Shown: positions 1 to 9,086, counted from the first letter of the stretch. The stretch is 64,000 bases of DNA from JAHRAW01 sp963693025 (GCA_963693025.1 OY843749.1:496001-560000); one strand, 5' to 3'. The notes: generated from the sequence alone by a model not told the origin. Program-made: numbers and translations.

Positions 1-509
1 CCGATGATCATTCCAAGCGAAGTGGCGAGCATCGCCCAGATGACTTGATTGACGATCGGCAAAAACACCGCACGCAATACTTGCGGCAGGGTCACATAGA
101 GATAGGACTGCGCCGGTGTCAGCCCCAAACCGCGCGCCGCCAGTTTTTGTGAGGCGGGAACCGAACTGAAACCGCCCCGGATAATCTCGGCGAGATAGCC
201 CGCGTTGTTGAACGCAACCGCGCTGAGGACGGCCGTGTAGGGCGTCAGGTGGATGCCGAACGCGCCAAGCCCGAAGTAAGCCATATAGATTTGCAGCAAC
301 GCCGGCGTGTTGCGGGCAAGCGCAATCCACGCAATCGATGCGCTTTTTAGAATCGGATTATCGGAGTCCTTGAATACCGCCAGCAGGGCCGCGATGACGA
401 GGCCGATGATGATGGAAAGCAGGGTCAGTTGCAGCGTCAGCAAGCCCGCCTGAAACAACTCGGGCCAGTGCTTCCAAACGACCCGCCATTGAAAGGTGTA
501 GTCGAGCAT
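1..509 (-). CDS. Polar amino-acid ABC transporter permease, partial
   Basis: Inner-membrane permease of the His/Glu/Gln (polar amino acid) ABC importer family. The ATG is at 509 on the minus strand and the frame stays open to base 1, so the 3' end lies outside the window. About 169 residues are visible, starting MLDYTFQWRVVW and containing hydrophobic segments around LTLLSIIIGLVIAALLAVF and an ARNTPALLQIYMAYFGLG stretch, the typical 'RgtPlllQlyfiyfgL' signature of the HisM/GltJ family. The EAA-loop-like region 'ASQKLAARGLGLTPAQSY' follows. It lies 102 bp downstream of the binding-protein gene on the same strand, which implies a shared operon. The substrate is not determinable from sequence alone. 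Confidence 0.9.
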   Translation of the reverse strand, partial: MLDYTFQWRVVWKHWPELFQAGLLTLQLTLLSIIIGLVIAALLAVFKDSDNPILKSASIAWIALARNTPALLQIYMAYFGLGAFGIHLTPYTAVLSAVAFNNAGYLAEIIRGGFSSVPASQKLAARGLGLTPAQSYLYVTLPQVLRAVFLPIVNQVIWAMLATSLGMII

Positions 510-611
510 TACACGCTATGGTCGGGGGCATGCCCACGCCACGCGAAATGAATCCGGGAGGCGGTCCCCGGATTTATTTCGCGCGTTTGTTGGCGGGCTC
601 GGCTCAGTTTT

Positions 612-1442
612 TCAATATCCGTGAATGCCCGGATACGTCATGCTGGGCGCCGGATAGCCAAACCATTTAATGTACAGTTCATCCGTGCGACCGGTCTTCC
701 ACTGATGCCAGACGAACAGGTTAATCCAGTTCAACAGCCCCTGATGATCTCGATTGACCATCAAACCCGTCCAGTCGGAGGGCGCGGTGGTGACGCTGCA
801 ACAAACCTTTATCTTGTCCTTGCCTTTGCCCTTCGCGTATTCGCCAAAAATCGCGGTGCTTTCGACTATCGCATCGACCTTGCCTTGCGACAACGCCAAA
901 AACTGCTCCGCGTTTGACCCGTAGGCGATGTGCGATGTCCCGCCGCCCCATTTCTTCATGTCTTTGAGGAACGCCACCTCGCCGGTTGTGCCGCGCACGG
1001 TGCCGATCGCCTTGCCCTTCAAATCGTCATAGGTGCGGATGGTGGTGTTGTCCGCCGCAACCGCGACCCCGACATCCCAGATTTGATACGGAATTGAAAA
1101 CGCCACCGACTTGGCGCGCTCCAGCGAGTTGGTCGCCGAGGCGACACCGACATCGACGCGCCCCGACAGAATCGCGGGAATGCGGTCCGGAGCCGGCGTC
1201 TCGACGATGACCGCTTCCACGCCCAGCGCCTCCGCCATATCCCGGCAAAACTCCACATCATAGCCAACCGGTCGGTTGTCGTTGTCGCGCATGCCAACCG
1301 GCGGAACATCGAGCATGATGCCGCACTTGACCTCGCCTTGCGCGATGATGTCGTCAAGCCGGTCAGCCAACACGGCGGTGGAAATGAAGGCGGCGCCGAT
1401 CGTTGCCGCCGCCAGATACTTCGGGGTTTTATATGATTTCAT
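612..1442 (-). CDS. Family 3 amino-acid ABC transporter substrate-binding protein
   Basis: Periplasmic solute-binding protein (SBP_bac_3 type) of an amino-acid importer. The chosen ATG at 1442 gives 276 residues and a clear signal peptide (MKSYKTPKYLAAATIGAAFISTAVLA). A GGAGG ribosome site lies 6 bp upstream; an in-frame start at 1508 would place an arginine-rich tail before the signal and is unlikely. Family features include GEVKCGIMLDVPPVG near the mature N-terminus, VGYDVEFCRDMAEALG, RVDVGVASATNSLERA and LKGKAIGTVRGTTGE. It is followed by the permease gene at 1-509. The divergent neighbour encodes an enolase-superfamily enzyme of the hydroxyproline-dehydratase/epimerase type, so a proline-derived or similar amino acid is a possible ligand, by inference only. 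Confidence 0.9.
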   Translation of the reverse strand: MKSYKTPKYLAAATIGAAFISTAVLADRLDDIIAQGEVKCGIMLDVPPVGMRDNDNRPVGYDVEFCRDMAEALGVEAVIVETPAPDRIPAILSGRVDVGVASATNSLERAKSVAFSIPYQIWDVGVAVAADNTTIRTYDDLKGKAIGTVRGTTGEVAFLKDMKKWGGGTSHIAYGSNAEQFLALSQGKVDAIVESTAIFGEYAKGKGKDKIKVCCSVTTAPSDWTGLMVNRDHQGLLNWINLFVWHQWKTGRTDELYIKWFGYPAPSMTYPGIHGY

Positions 1443-1520
1443 GGTATACCTCCTACGGTTGAGTATTAAATAAGATACGCGGTGTTTCTTTCCCCACCGC
1501 CTGGTCACGCATTTTTGACT

Positions 1521-1548
1521 TTGCTTAATCGACCGTGCCTGCGATAAT
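1521..1548 (+). promoter_or_regulatory. Possible sigma70-type promoter for the enolase-aminotransferase pair
   Basis: TTGCTT at 1521-1526 and GATAAT at 1543-1548 are separated by 16 bp, and the GTG start of the following gene is at 1591. The divergent intergenic space (1443-1590) must also hold the promoter of the minus-strand transporter genes, which I could not place. Confidence 0.35.
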
Positions 1549-1590
1549 CCGGGTTAATCTACTCCTTTTATTCGCAACATACAATTTTCG

Positions 1591-2706
1591 GTGAAGATTA
1601 CAAAAATCTCGGTTTATCAGGTTGCCTTGCCGATGAAGGAAGGCGCGTATAGTTGGTCAACGCAGTCCTTTTCGGCGTTTGACAGCACGGTGGTCATCGT
1701 TGAGACCGACTGCGGCTTGAGCGGCGCCGGCGAAACCTGCCCGCTGGGGCCGTCCTACCTGCCCGCTTTTGCGGAAGGCGCGCGCGCCGGGCTTGCCAAA
1801 CTCGCCGCCGGACTCATCGGCGAGAACCCCATTGAACTGAATGCGATTAACGGGCGCATGGATGCGTTGTTGAAGGGGCATCCGTATGTCAAGTCGGCGA
1901 TCGATATGGCGTGCTGGGACCTCTTCGGCAAGGCGACCGGTCAACCGGTTTATACGCTGCTTGGCGGAATGTGCCAGCCGCGCGTCAAGTTATTCAAGGT
2001 GGTCAGCCGGCAGAAGGCGGACGCCATGGCGGTGAAAATTCGAGACTATCAAGCGCAAGGTTTCAAGCAGTTCCAAATCAAGGTCGGGGCGGGCGCGGAT
2101 GATGATATTGAGCGCATCTTCAAGGTGTCCGCCGAACTCAGGGCGGGCAATGTGCTCAACGCCGACGCCAACACCGGCTGGCGCCAGCACGACGCCATTC
2201 GCGTCGTCAAAGCAATCCGCGATGTGGACGTGTATATCGAGCAACCCTGCCTGACCTACCCGGAGTGCCTGGCGGTGCGCCGCCACTGCGACCACCCGAT
2301 GATTCTGGACGAGTGCATCGACAGCATCGACATCTTGATGCGCGGCTACCGCGACAGCGCCATGGATTTAATCAACCTGAAAATCAACCGGGTCGGCGGT
2401 TTGACCAAAGCCTGCCAGTTCCGAGACTTGTGCATGACCATGGGCTTGGCGATGACCATTGAAGACGCCTGGGGGAGTGAAATCGCCACGGCGGCGATCG
2501 CGCATCTGGCGCATTCATTGCCGCAGGAATTTCACTTCCAGTCATCCGCCTTTCACGAATACACCGAGGTTGAGGTCGCAAGCGGCGCTCCCGTCATCGA
2601 AGACGGCTATATGAAAGTGTCCGACCGCCCCGGCCTGGGCGTCGAACCCAACCCGGACGTCCTCGGCGAAGCGGTGTTTACCACGGACAGCGGAGCCCCT
2701 CGATGA
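1591..2706 (+). CDS. Enolase-superfamily (mandelate racemase/MLE) enzyme, possibly cis-3-hydroxyproline dehydratase or hydroxyproline-betaine epimerase type
   Basis: Cytoplasmic enolase-superfamily enzyme, 371 residues, the usual MLE-subgroup length, starting with GTG at 1591. Visible active-site landmarks run in order: GHPYVKSAIDMACWD in the lid/barrel junction, FKQFQIKVG (barrel strand 2 lysine), NADANTGW (metal-binding Asp), YIEQPCLTYPECLAVR (metal Glu), LDECIDS (metal Asp/Glu) and INLKINRVGGLTKA (opposing lysine). Two lysines on opposite sides of the barrel fit a proton-transfer epimerase or dehydratase. The N-terminus (KITKISVYQVALPMKEGAYSW) resembles the cis-3-hydroxy-L-proline dehydratase and hydroxyproline-betaine epimerase group from memory. 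The stop codon overlaps the aminotransferase start (ATGA), so the two are translationally coupled. The exact substrate is unproven. Confidence 0.8.
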   Translation: MKITKISVYQVALPMKEGAYSWSTQSFSAFDSTVVIVETDCGLSGAGETCPLGPSYLPAFAEGARAGLAKLAAGLIGENPIELNAINGRMDALLKGHPYVKSAIDMACWDLFGKATGQPVYTLLGGMCQPRVKLFKVVSRQKADAMAVKIRDYQAQGFKQFQIKVGAGADDDIERIFKVSAELRAGNVLNADANTGWRQHDAIRVVKAIRDVDVYIEQPCLTYPECLAVRRHCDHPMILDECIDSIDILMRGYRDSAMDLINLKINRVGGLTKACQFRDLCMTMGLAMTIEDAWGSEIATAAIAHLAHSLPQEFHFQSSAFHEYTEVEVASGAPVIEDGYMKVSDRPGLGVEPNPDVLGEAVFTTDSGAPR

Positions 2707-4109
2707 CAACCCCTTACAACACCGCCGAACTGCGCGACCTTGACCGTAAGCATCACTTTCATCCGTTCACCAATCACCGCCGCATGCATGCCGGCGGGGC
2801 GCGTATTATTTGTGGGGCTGAGGGGGTTTATGTTTATGATTCGGATGGCAAGCAATATCTTGACGCGATGTCGGGGTTGTGGTGTGTCAATATTGGTTAT
2901 GGGCGGCGCGAACTTGCCACGGTCGCGGCGGAGCAGATGGAGCGGTTGCCCTATTACAACAGTTTTTTTCAGACCGCGCAGGTGCCGGCGGTGGAGTTGG
3001 CGCACGCGCTCGCCGAGGTGACGCCGGCGCAGTATAAGCGGGTGTTTTTTGGTTGCACCGGCTCGGATGCGAACGACACCATCGTGCGTTTGGCGCGATA
3101 CTACTGGCAACTGCGCGGGCGCGCCGAGCGTCAAATCATTATCAGCCGGCACAACGCCTACCACGGCAGCACCCTCGCCGGCGCGAGTCTCGGCGGGATG
3201 AATGCGATGCATGCGCAGGGCGGTTTGCCGATTCCCGGCATCGAGCATATCGAGCAGCCCTATTACTTTGGGCGCGGGGGCGATGATGAAGCATTGTCCG
3301 AGGCCGATTTTGGCATTCACGCGGCGCGCGCGCTGGAGAATAAAATCGTGGCGCTCGGCGCGGACAAGGTGGCGGCGTTCATCGGCGAGCCGATTCAGGG
3401 CGCCGGCGGCGTCATCATTCCGCCGCACACCTACTGGCCCGAAATCCAACGCATCTGCAAAAAATACGACATCCTGCTCATCGTCGACGAGGTCATCTGC
3501 GGCTTCGGTCGCACCGGCAACTGGTTCGGCTCGGACACCTTCGCCATCGAAGGCGATTTGATGACCCTCGCCAAGGGTTTGTCGTCCGGCTACCAGCCCA
3601 TCAGCGCGGTGATGGTGGCGGACAAAATCGCCGACGCGCTCGATGAACACGACGACGAGTTCAGCCACGGCTACACCTATTCGGGGCATCCGGTCGCCTG
3701 CGCGGTCGCCTTGAAAAACATCGAGATACTGCGACGCGAACGCATCATAGAAAACGCCCGCGCGCACAGTATGGACTACCTGCAAACGCGCCTGCAAACC
3801 CTCGCCGCGCATCCCCTGGTCGGCGAGGTGCGGGTCGAGGGTTTCGTCGGCGCGATTGAGTTGGTCGCGGACAAAACAACCCGTCAACGCTTCGACACCA
3901 ACGGCACCGCCGGCACACTATGCCGCGAAGCCTGTTTTGACAACGGCCTGGTAATGCGCGCGGTTGGCGACACGATGGTATTTTCTCCGCCGCTTGTTAT
4001 TAGTCATGCTGAGATCGATGAGTTTGTTGAAAAGGCGGGGGGGAGTTTGGAGGTGGTTGGGCGGGTAATCTCGTCATTCTCGAATGATAGAAAAATAGGG
4101 AGCCGGTAG
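2703..4109 (+). CDS. Class III (omega) PLP-dependent aminotransferase
   Basis: PLP enzyme of the omega-amino acid:pyruvate/taurine/putrescine aminotransferase group, 468 residues. N-terminal substrate-gate motif HHFHPFTNHRRMHAGG, glycine-rich GCTGSDANDT (phosphate binding), YHGSTLAGASLGG, IGEPIQGAGG, LLIVDEVICGFGRTG (Asp binding the PLP nitrogen) and TLAKGLSSGYQPISAVM with the Schiff-base lysine. It overlaps the preceding enolase-superfamily gene by 4 bp (ATGA) and probably works in the same catabolic route. The last 12 residues, from about 4072 to the TAG at 4107-4109, are encoded by an intergenic repeat unit rather than by family sequence, so the original stop has been replaced. A G7 run lies at about 4037-4043 shortly before the end. 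Confidence 0.9.
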   Translation: MTTPYNTAELRDLDRKHHFHPFTNHRRMHAGGARIICGAEGVYVYDSDGKQYLDAMSGLWCVNIGYGRRELATVAAEQMERLPYYNSFFQTAQVPAVELAHALAEVTPAQYKRVFFGCTGSDANDTIVRLARYYWQLRGRAERQIIISRHNAYHGSTLAGASLGGMNAMHAQGGLPIPGIEHIEQPYYFGRGGDDEALSEADFGIHAARALENKIVALGADKVAAFIGEPIQGAGGVIIPPHTYWPEIQRICKKYDILLIVDEVICGFGRTGNWFGSDTFAIEGDLMTLAKGLSSGYQPISAVMVADKIADALDEHDDEFSHGYTYSGHPVACAVALKNIEILRRERIIENARAHSMDYLQTRLQTLAAHPLVGEVRVEGFVGAIELVADKTTRQRFDTNGTAGTLCREACFDNGLVMRAVGDTMVFSPPLVISHAEIDEFVEKAGGSLEVVGRVISSFSNDRKIGSR

Positions 4110-4275
4110 GCGACCATATTTTTCATCACCTTCGGGAATCTCCCTAAGGTTACCGTGGACTTTGGCGAAGCCCTTGCCAATCTTAGGGAGATTCCCGAGG
4201 ACGCAAGTGTCCGGTAAGCCGCCGCTTAAAAAGAAAAAGCGCGGCGGCAACGGACACTAACGCTCGAGAATGACG
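4072..4275 (+). repeat. Palindromic mosaic repeat, unit 1 (A-B type)
   Basis: About 204 bp bounded by CGTCATTCTCGA and TCGAGAATGACG. Inside are the A end (ATAGAAAAATAGGGAGCC, then CGACCATATTTTTCATC), the inner inverted pair GGGAATCTCCCTAAG / CTTAGGGAGATTCCC, and the B hairpin (GTGTCCG ... CGGACAC) with a GCCGCCGC / GCGGCGGC upper stem. It begins inside the aminotransferase reading frame. It fills most of the gap to the next gene at 4400. Confidence 0.9.
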
Positions 4276-4399
4276 ACGTAATGGAGAATGACGAAGCATA
4301 AAAAAATCACCCAATTTGTGACATTTCCCACAACTTTTTTACGGAACCCTCACTACCCTGCGCCTAATTTCACAAGCGGGCTTTGCAGGGAGCACGGAT

Positions 4400-5983
4400 A
4401 TGTCAGGAACACGGAAACAAGTGGGAAACGAGCACGGTTCACCACACAGAAAGGCGCATCGGCGGGCGGTTATTGGCGTTTGCTTCAGTCACGTTAGCAA
4501 TAACGCAAAGCGCGCATTGTTGCATCTTTGCCTGGTTTTATTGCTGCTTCCAACCCCTTCCCTTGCCATCACCGAAGCGCAGTTTATCGACAAGGTGTTG
4601 GCGCAGGACAAACTGTTGGAAGAGGCGCAAATCGGGCTTGACATTAAGCGCATTGAGCGCGATGCGAGCCGTGATAATTATGTCAACTGGAAAGCCAATT
4701 TGTCGTGGGATGTGGGTTATCGTTACCGCGATTTGGACCGGGACATCTACACCACTTACGACTACACCAGTCAGACTCGGGACTACCCGAAGACGGTCGG
4801 GGTGGCTGTTGAAAAACGGTTTCTGTCGCACCCCGGCAGTCTGCGAATGGGCATTAGCCGGAGCAAAGACAAAGGCACGGAAGAGCGCAACGACTCGCCC
4901 ACGAAATCTCAGCGGGAAAGAAACATCGATGACCGAACCACTTATCACCACGTCAAAGAATACAAAACCCGGCACTACATTCAGTTCAACTATCCGCTGC
5001 TCAAACACGACACCAACGCCCTCTCGCTCAAAACCCACCGCCGCGATATCGTTGACCTCAAGCGGCAACAGTTGTCGTTTTATGAAACCAAAGAGGACTT
5101 CCTCGACGCGCGGCTGAGCGACTATTTGTCGTGGATGCGTTATCAGCGCCGGGTGATTATCAACCGGGAGTTGCTGGATAAACTGCGGCGGCTGCATCCC
5201 GACGGCGAGGCTGAAACCGCGCTGCTTAAAAGCACGGTTTATCAAATAGAAAGATACCAGTCGGACGCCGGCATTCAGTTGCAGGCGATTAAGGAGAAAC
5301 TGTCGGTGCTGCTCGACGACGCGGCGATTTTAACCGAGACGCCGGAATACGAGTTGCACAAACGCATTGACTTTATTCGCGGAGATTTGCCGGACTATCT
5401 GACAACGCACAACCGCGAGTTGCAGCGCATCGCTTTGAGTATGGAGTTAAACAAAATTGAAATCGCCCACTATAAAAATCAAAACCTGCCGGAGTTGGAT
5501 TTGATACTGCGCGCCGAGGAAAACTCAAACCAGGGGCATACGCGCACTTCCAAAATCAATGACGACCGGACAAACTATACCGCCACGCTGGAATTCAGTT
5601 ATCCGTTGGGCGGCAACATTGCCAACAAGGCGAACCTGAAAAAATTCCAGTTGGGGGTGCGCCGGTTGGAAATCAGTTATCAGGAGGAATTGCAAGACAT
5701 CGTCGCCGACATTCAACGCTTGCACACGCTGCTGACGCTGGACGAAGCGCAACTCCTAGAAGCCATCAACGCGGCGGCGCAGAGTGCGCGGATTGAGTTT
5801 GAAAACTATCAGTCGGGGGAGACTTCGTTTCGGGATTTGTTGCAAGCCTTTCAGGATGAGCGCACGGCTAAATTGAATCATATTGATAATGTGATTGATT
5901 ATCAACTTAATAGTATTGATTATGATAATTTGCTTGATAGGATTATTGAGACGCCTTGTGGGGTTGGGTTGTCTGGGTGTTGA
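4400..5983 (+). CDS. TolC-family outer membrane protein
   Basis: Outer-membrane efflux/secretion channel of the TolC type, 527 residues from ATG 4400. A long N-region (about 38 residues) precedes a hydrophobic segment, LLHLCLVLLLLPTPSLA, with a plausible signal-peptidase site before ITEAQF. An internal start closer to the signal is possible. The mature part alternates helical stretches rich in Glu/Lys/Leu with barrel-like segments (NWKANLSWDVGYRY, YIQFNYPLLKHD, YTATLEFSYPLGG), and the second half carries the conserved 'sYPLGG..aka.lk...l.v....l...e.e...di......' arrangement. No periplasmic adaptor or inner-membrane partner lies next to it, so the partner pump is encoded elsewhere. Flanked on both sides by repeat units. 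Confidence 0.75.
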   Translation: MSGTRKQVGNEHGSPHRKAHRRAVIGVCFSHVSNNAKRALLHLCLVLLLLPTPSLAITEAQFIDKVLAQDKLLEEAQIGLDIKRIERDASRDNYVNWKANLSWDVGYRYRDLDRDIYTTYDYTSQTRDYPKTVGVAVEKRFLSHPGSLRMGISRSKDKGTEERNDSPTKSQRERNIDDRTTYHHVKEYKTRHYIQFNYPLLKHDTNALSLKTHRRDIVDLKRQQLSFYETKEDFLDARLSDYLSWMRYQRRVIINRELLDKLRRLHPDGEAETALLKSTVYQIERYQSDAGIQLQAIKEKLSVLLDDAAILTETPEYELHKRIDFIRGDLPDYLTTHNRELQRIALSMELNKIEIAHYKNQNLPELDLILRAEENSNQGHTRTSKINDDRTNYTATLEFSYPLGGNIANKANLKKFQLGVRRLEISYQEELQDIVADIQRLHTLLTLDEAQLLEAINAAAQSARIEFENYQSGETSFRDLLQAFQDERTAKLNHIDNVIDYQLNSIDYDNLLDRIIETPCGVGLSGC

Positions 5984-6002
5984 TTTTGATGGGGTGTTGA
6001 GA

Positions 6003-6380
6003 CCGTGCCAGTCTTAGGGAGATTCCCGAGGACGTAAGTGTCCGTAAGCCGCCGCTTAAAAGAAGAAGCGCGGCGGCAACGGTCACTAACGCTCGAGAAT
6101 GACGAGTTATGCCCGTCATTCTCGAACGATAGAAAAATAAGGAGCGCCAGCGACCATATTTTTCATCGCCTTCGGGAATCTCCCTAAGGCTAGCGTGGAC
6201 TTCAACAAAGCCTGTGCTAGTCTTAGGGAGATTCCCGAGGTCGTAAGTGTCCGTAAGCCGCCGCTTAAAAGAAGAAGCGCGGCGGCAAACGGACACTAAC
6301 GCTCGAGAATGACGGGTGGTTGGGAATGACGAAGTGGGGGGCGGCGGGAACGGGCGCTGACGCTCGCTCGAATGACGGGG
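6003..6380 (+). repeat. Palindromic mosaic repeat cluster 2
   Basis: A truncated unit (6003-6104, inner pair right arm plus B hairpin) is followed by a complete A-B unit at 6114-6314 (201 bp) and a degenerate tail with more GAATGACG ends to about 6380. In the truncated unit the right arm of the B hairpin reads GGTCACT instead of GGACACT, which breaks pairing by one base. This cluster accounts for the 5984-6470 gap except for the putative promoter region before 6471. Confidence 0.9.
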
Positions 6381-6387
6381 TTTTTAT

Positions 6388-6418
6388 TGTTTTTATTATA
6401 GACAATACAAACTATAAT
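6388..6418 (+). promoter_or_regulatory. Possible promoter before the 6471 gene
   Basis: A perfect TATAAT at 6413-6418 lies 53 bp before the ATG. The best -35-like match is TTGTTT at 6388-6393 with a long 19-bp spacer. The stretch 6380-6418 is AT-rich, in contrast to its surroundings. Confidence 0.35.
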
Positions 6419-6470
6419 CCGCCCGCACCCGCTTTGCCGGGTCCGTATACCTACGCTGAACGGGTTTGTT

Positions 6471-7376
6471 ATGACTAGTCAAATTGAGAACGGCGCCATC
6501 AGGGAGATTGACGGCGTTGCGCATATTTTTTATGACGATTATTGGATTCGGTATTATGAGCCGCCGGCGGAAGCGCTTTCGGCTAAGAAGAAATTGATTG
6601 ATGCGCTCACTCGGCGCACTTTTCATCATACCGAGGCGGGCATCAATACGCCGGGGGAAAAACTTGAGGAGGCGCGGAGCGCTTGGGAGGCGGAGACCGA
6701 TGCGCGGCGCAAGCGGGTTAATGCGGCGATGCTCGCCGGTGCGTTGTTCAACCGCGCGACCGATATTTTCACCACCATCGTCGAACTGGAAGAGCGCGGC
6801 ATTCGCATCAACGGCGACAATGAATTGATGCGCGAATGCGCCAACTGCTTTACCGAGGCGCTTGAGTTGAGCGTTCATGTCAAGCATTACAGCGGCGAAG
6901 ATGGCGTGGATGAATTGTGGGGCGAGCCGGTCAAGGTGTTCACGATGTCGCTGGCGGATTACTATCACAGCCGCTACCGCAAAATCGCCCAGGCGATGCG
7001 CGAAATCGACCAAATCGGCGAAGTGTTGCACCGAACCGTGTGCGTGCAACCGTGGTTTGAAGGCGCGGGCGAATTGGTGGACGACTTCATTCGCATCGCC
7101 AAAAAGGAATGCCAAATCTTTCGCAGCGACGCCAACTACTACCGGGTCTGGCCGCAATTCGTCGCCGACGGCGAGCAACTGTTGGAATACATGGCGGTCA
7201 TTCCGCCGCGCGCCGATGCGGAACTGGAGCGTCATATTAAACGCGGCACGCGCCTGTTGCGCGCCGGCAAAAACTTGATTACCTGGATTGCCAGCGTGCG
7301 CGTGCCGATGCCCGGCAGCACGCGCGGCTTCCTTGAGAAGTGCGAAAAATACCGCGCGGCGGCAAAGATGCGATGA
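6471..7376 (+). CDS. Hypothetical protein, 301 aa, mostly helical
   Basis: I do not recognise a family. The ATG at 6471 follows a promoter-like AT-rich stretch. The protein is soluble-looking, with no signal peptide or membrane segment, and rich in Glu, Arg and Ala. The N-terminus REIDGVAHIFYDDYWIRYYEPP is compact. A helical body follows with heptad-like patterns (RRKRVNAAMLAGALFNRATDIFTTIVELE) and a region VHVKHYSGEDGVDELWGEPVKVFTMSL. C-terminal helices include YMAVIPPRADAELERHIKRG. It lies upstream of the glycine cleavage genes with a 99-bp gap, so it may share their transcript, but nothing links it to glycine metabolism. Codon use matches the neighbouring core genes. Confidence 0.6.
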   Translation: MTSQIENGAIREIDGVAHIFYDDYWIRYYEPPAEALSAKKKLIDALTRRTFHHTEAGINTPGEKLEEARSAWEAETDARRKRVNAAMLAGALFNRATDIFTTIVELEERGIRINGDNELMRECANCFTEALELSVHVKHYSGEDGVDELWGEPVKVFTMSLADYYHSRYRKIAQAMREIDQIGEVLHRTVCVQPWFEGAGELVDDFIRIAKKECQIFRSDANYYRVWPQFVADGEQLLEYMAVIPPRADAELERHIKRGTRLLRAGKNLITWIASVRVPMPGSTRGFLEKCEKYRAAAKMR

Positions 7377-7475
7377 TTGGAAGCGGGTTTATTTGCGCGA
7401 ATCATTTTCATACCGCACCGTCTTGGCTTATCATCGCCGTATCAAGTCAGCCACCCGCCACCGGGCGCCCCGACA

Positions 7476-8630
7476 TTGCAACGCACCCCACTCCATCCGC
7501 TCCATCTGGAACACGGCGCCAAACTCGTGCCTTTCGCCGGCTATGAAATGCCGCTCAACTATTCCGATGGCATCCTGGCGGAGCATCTGCACACCCGCGA
7601 GTTCGCCGGTCTGTTCGACGTGTCGCATATGGGGCAAATCGACATTCGCGCTGAAACCGCCGCCGCCGCCGCCGCCACCACCGAGATAGCATTGGCATTG
7701 GAGTCGCTGATTCCGGCGGACTTGCTTTCCCTGCCCGCCGGACGCCAGAAATATGCGCTGTTGACCAACGCACAGGGCGGCATCATCGACGATGCGATGT
7801 TGCAAAACCTCGGCGAGCGCTTCGTGCTGGTGGTGAACGCCGCTTGCAAGCAACAGGACTTCGACCACCTGCGCCGACACCTCGGCGGCGCAACCCGCGC
7901 GTCGTTTCCATTGGTCATGGCGTTGTCCGACGACCGGGCGTTGCTGGCATTGCAGGGACCCGCGGCGGCGGCGGTGCTCGCGGAGTTGGGTCACGACCTC
8001 GATGATATGAAGTTTATGGCGGTGCGCGAAATGGAAATCGCCGGCGCCGCCTGCGTCGTCGCGCGCTCGGGTTACACCGGCGAGGACGGCTTTGAGTTGG
8101 CGATGCAGTCCGCCGACGCCGAGCGGGTGGCGCGCGCATTGTTGTCGCATCCGCCGGTCAAACTGGCGGGGCTCGGCGCGCGCGATTCACTGCGTCTGGA
8201 AGCGGGCTTGTGCTTGTATGGCAACGACATCACCGCCGACACCACGCCCGCCGAAGCCGGATTGAACTGGGCGGTGTCCAAAGCGCGCCGCGCCGGCGGT
8301 GAACGCGCCGGCGGCTTTCCCGGCGACCACATTGTGCTCGCGCAAACCCCGCCCAACGCAGCCCCCGTCGAGCGCCTGCGCGTCGGCTTGCTCCCCGGCG
8401 GGCGCGCGCCGGTGCGCGCCGGTGCGCCGTTGCTGGACGCCGACTCCAACGCAGTCGGCGAAGTCACCAGCGGCGGGTTTGCTCCGAGCCTCGGATGCCC
8501 GCTCAGCATGGGCTATGTGCAACCGCAACACGCGGACGTCGGCGCCGAGTTACACGCCAAGGTTCGCAACAAACGCCTGCCCGTGACGGTCACCGCCCTG
8601 CCCTTCGTGGCGAGCAACTTTTACCGCTAA
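7476..8630 (+). CDS. gcvT: Glycine cleavage T protein (aminomethyltransferase)
   Basis: Transfers the methylene group from the H-protein aminomethyl-lipoyl arm to tetrahydrofolate, releasing ammonia; cytoplasmic. The reading frame is open from 7377, but similarity starts at LQRTPLHPLHLEHGAKLVPFAGYEMPLNY, so TTG at 7476 is preferred (384 residues). No convincing ribosome site was seen. Family motifs: GYEMPLNY, LFDVSHMGQI, GGIIDDAM, LALQGP, RSGYTGEDGFEL, GLGARDSLRLEAGLCLYGNDI, VTSGGFAPSLGCPLSMGYV. A run of GCC codons near 7660 gives a six-alanine stretch after 'IDIRAET', possibly variable in length. First of three glycine-cleavage genes; the lipoamide dehydrogenase (L protein) is not here. Confidence 0.95.
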   Translation: MQRTPLHPLHLEHGAKLVPFAGYEMPLNYSDGILAEHLHTREFAGLFDVSHMGQIDIRAETAAAAAATTEIALALESLIPADLLSLPAGRQKYALLTNAQGGIIDDAMLQNLGERFVLVVNAACKQQDFDHLRRHLGGATRASFPLVMALSDDRALLALQGPAAAAVLAELGHDLDDMKFMAVREMEIAGAACVVARSGYTGEDGFELAMQSADAERVARALLSHPPVKLAGLGARDSLRLEAGLCLYGNDITADTTPAEAGLNWAVSKARRAGGERAGGFPGDHIVLAQTPPNAAPVERLRVGLLPGGRAPVRAGAPLLDADSNAVGEVTSGGFAPSLGCPLSMGYVQPQHADVGAELHAKVRNKRLPVTVTALPFVASNFYR

Positions 8631-8690
8631 ACTCGCTCATCCGACGATTACCAAACCACCAAACCACCAACACCACCATGAGGCGCTGAC

Positions 8691-9065
8691 ATGACCATCA
8701 AATACACCGAAGACCATGAATGGGTGCGCGAAAAAGGCGACCTGCATGTGGTTGGCATCACCGACTACGCCCAGGAGCAACTGGGGGAAATCGTCTATGT
8801 GGAATTGCCCGCCGTGGGCGGCGCCGTGACGCAGGGCGCGGAAGCCGCCGTGGTCGAATCGGTCAAGGCGGCGGGCGAGGTCAAGTCGCCGCTTTCCGGC
8901 ACGGTGGCGGAGGTCAACGACAAACTGGAAGACTCGCCCGAACTGGTCAACCAAGACCCCGAAGGCAAGGGCTGGCTGTACAAAATCCGCGCGGAAAACC
9001 CGCAGCAACTGGACGCCCTGCTGGACGCCGACGCGTACCGCGAATTGGTGCGCCCGCTCGCCTGA
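8691..9065 (+). CDS. gcvH: Glycine cleavage H protein (lipoyl carrier)
   Basis: Small lipoyl-carrier protein that shuttles the aminomethyl group between the P and T proteins. It has 124 residues, the standard length. Motifs: YTEDHEWVREKGDLHVVGITDYAQEQLG at the N-terminus and AVVESVKAAGEVKSPLSG around the lipoylated lysine (ESVKAAGE), followed by VNDKLEDSPELVNQDPEGKGWLYKI. It starts 60 bp after gcvT, and gcvP starts 21 bp after its stop, consistent with one transcript. Confidence 0.97.
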   Translation: MTIKYTEDHEWVREKGDLHVVGITDYAQEQLGEIVYVELPAVGGAVTQGAEAAVVESVKAAGEVKSPLSGTVAEVNDKLEDSPELVNQDPEGKGWLYKIRAENPQQLDALLDADAYRELVRPLA

Positions 9066-9086
9066 GCGACCGCCCGACAAACTATC

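Noticed and set aside
2607..3887. Long antisense frame over the aminotransferase
   Set aside because: The sense frame has all PLP-enzyme motifs; GC-rich codon bias often leaves long antisense frames open, as at 9501-10823 and 12698-13897.
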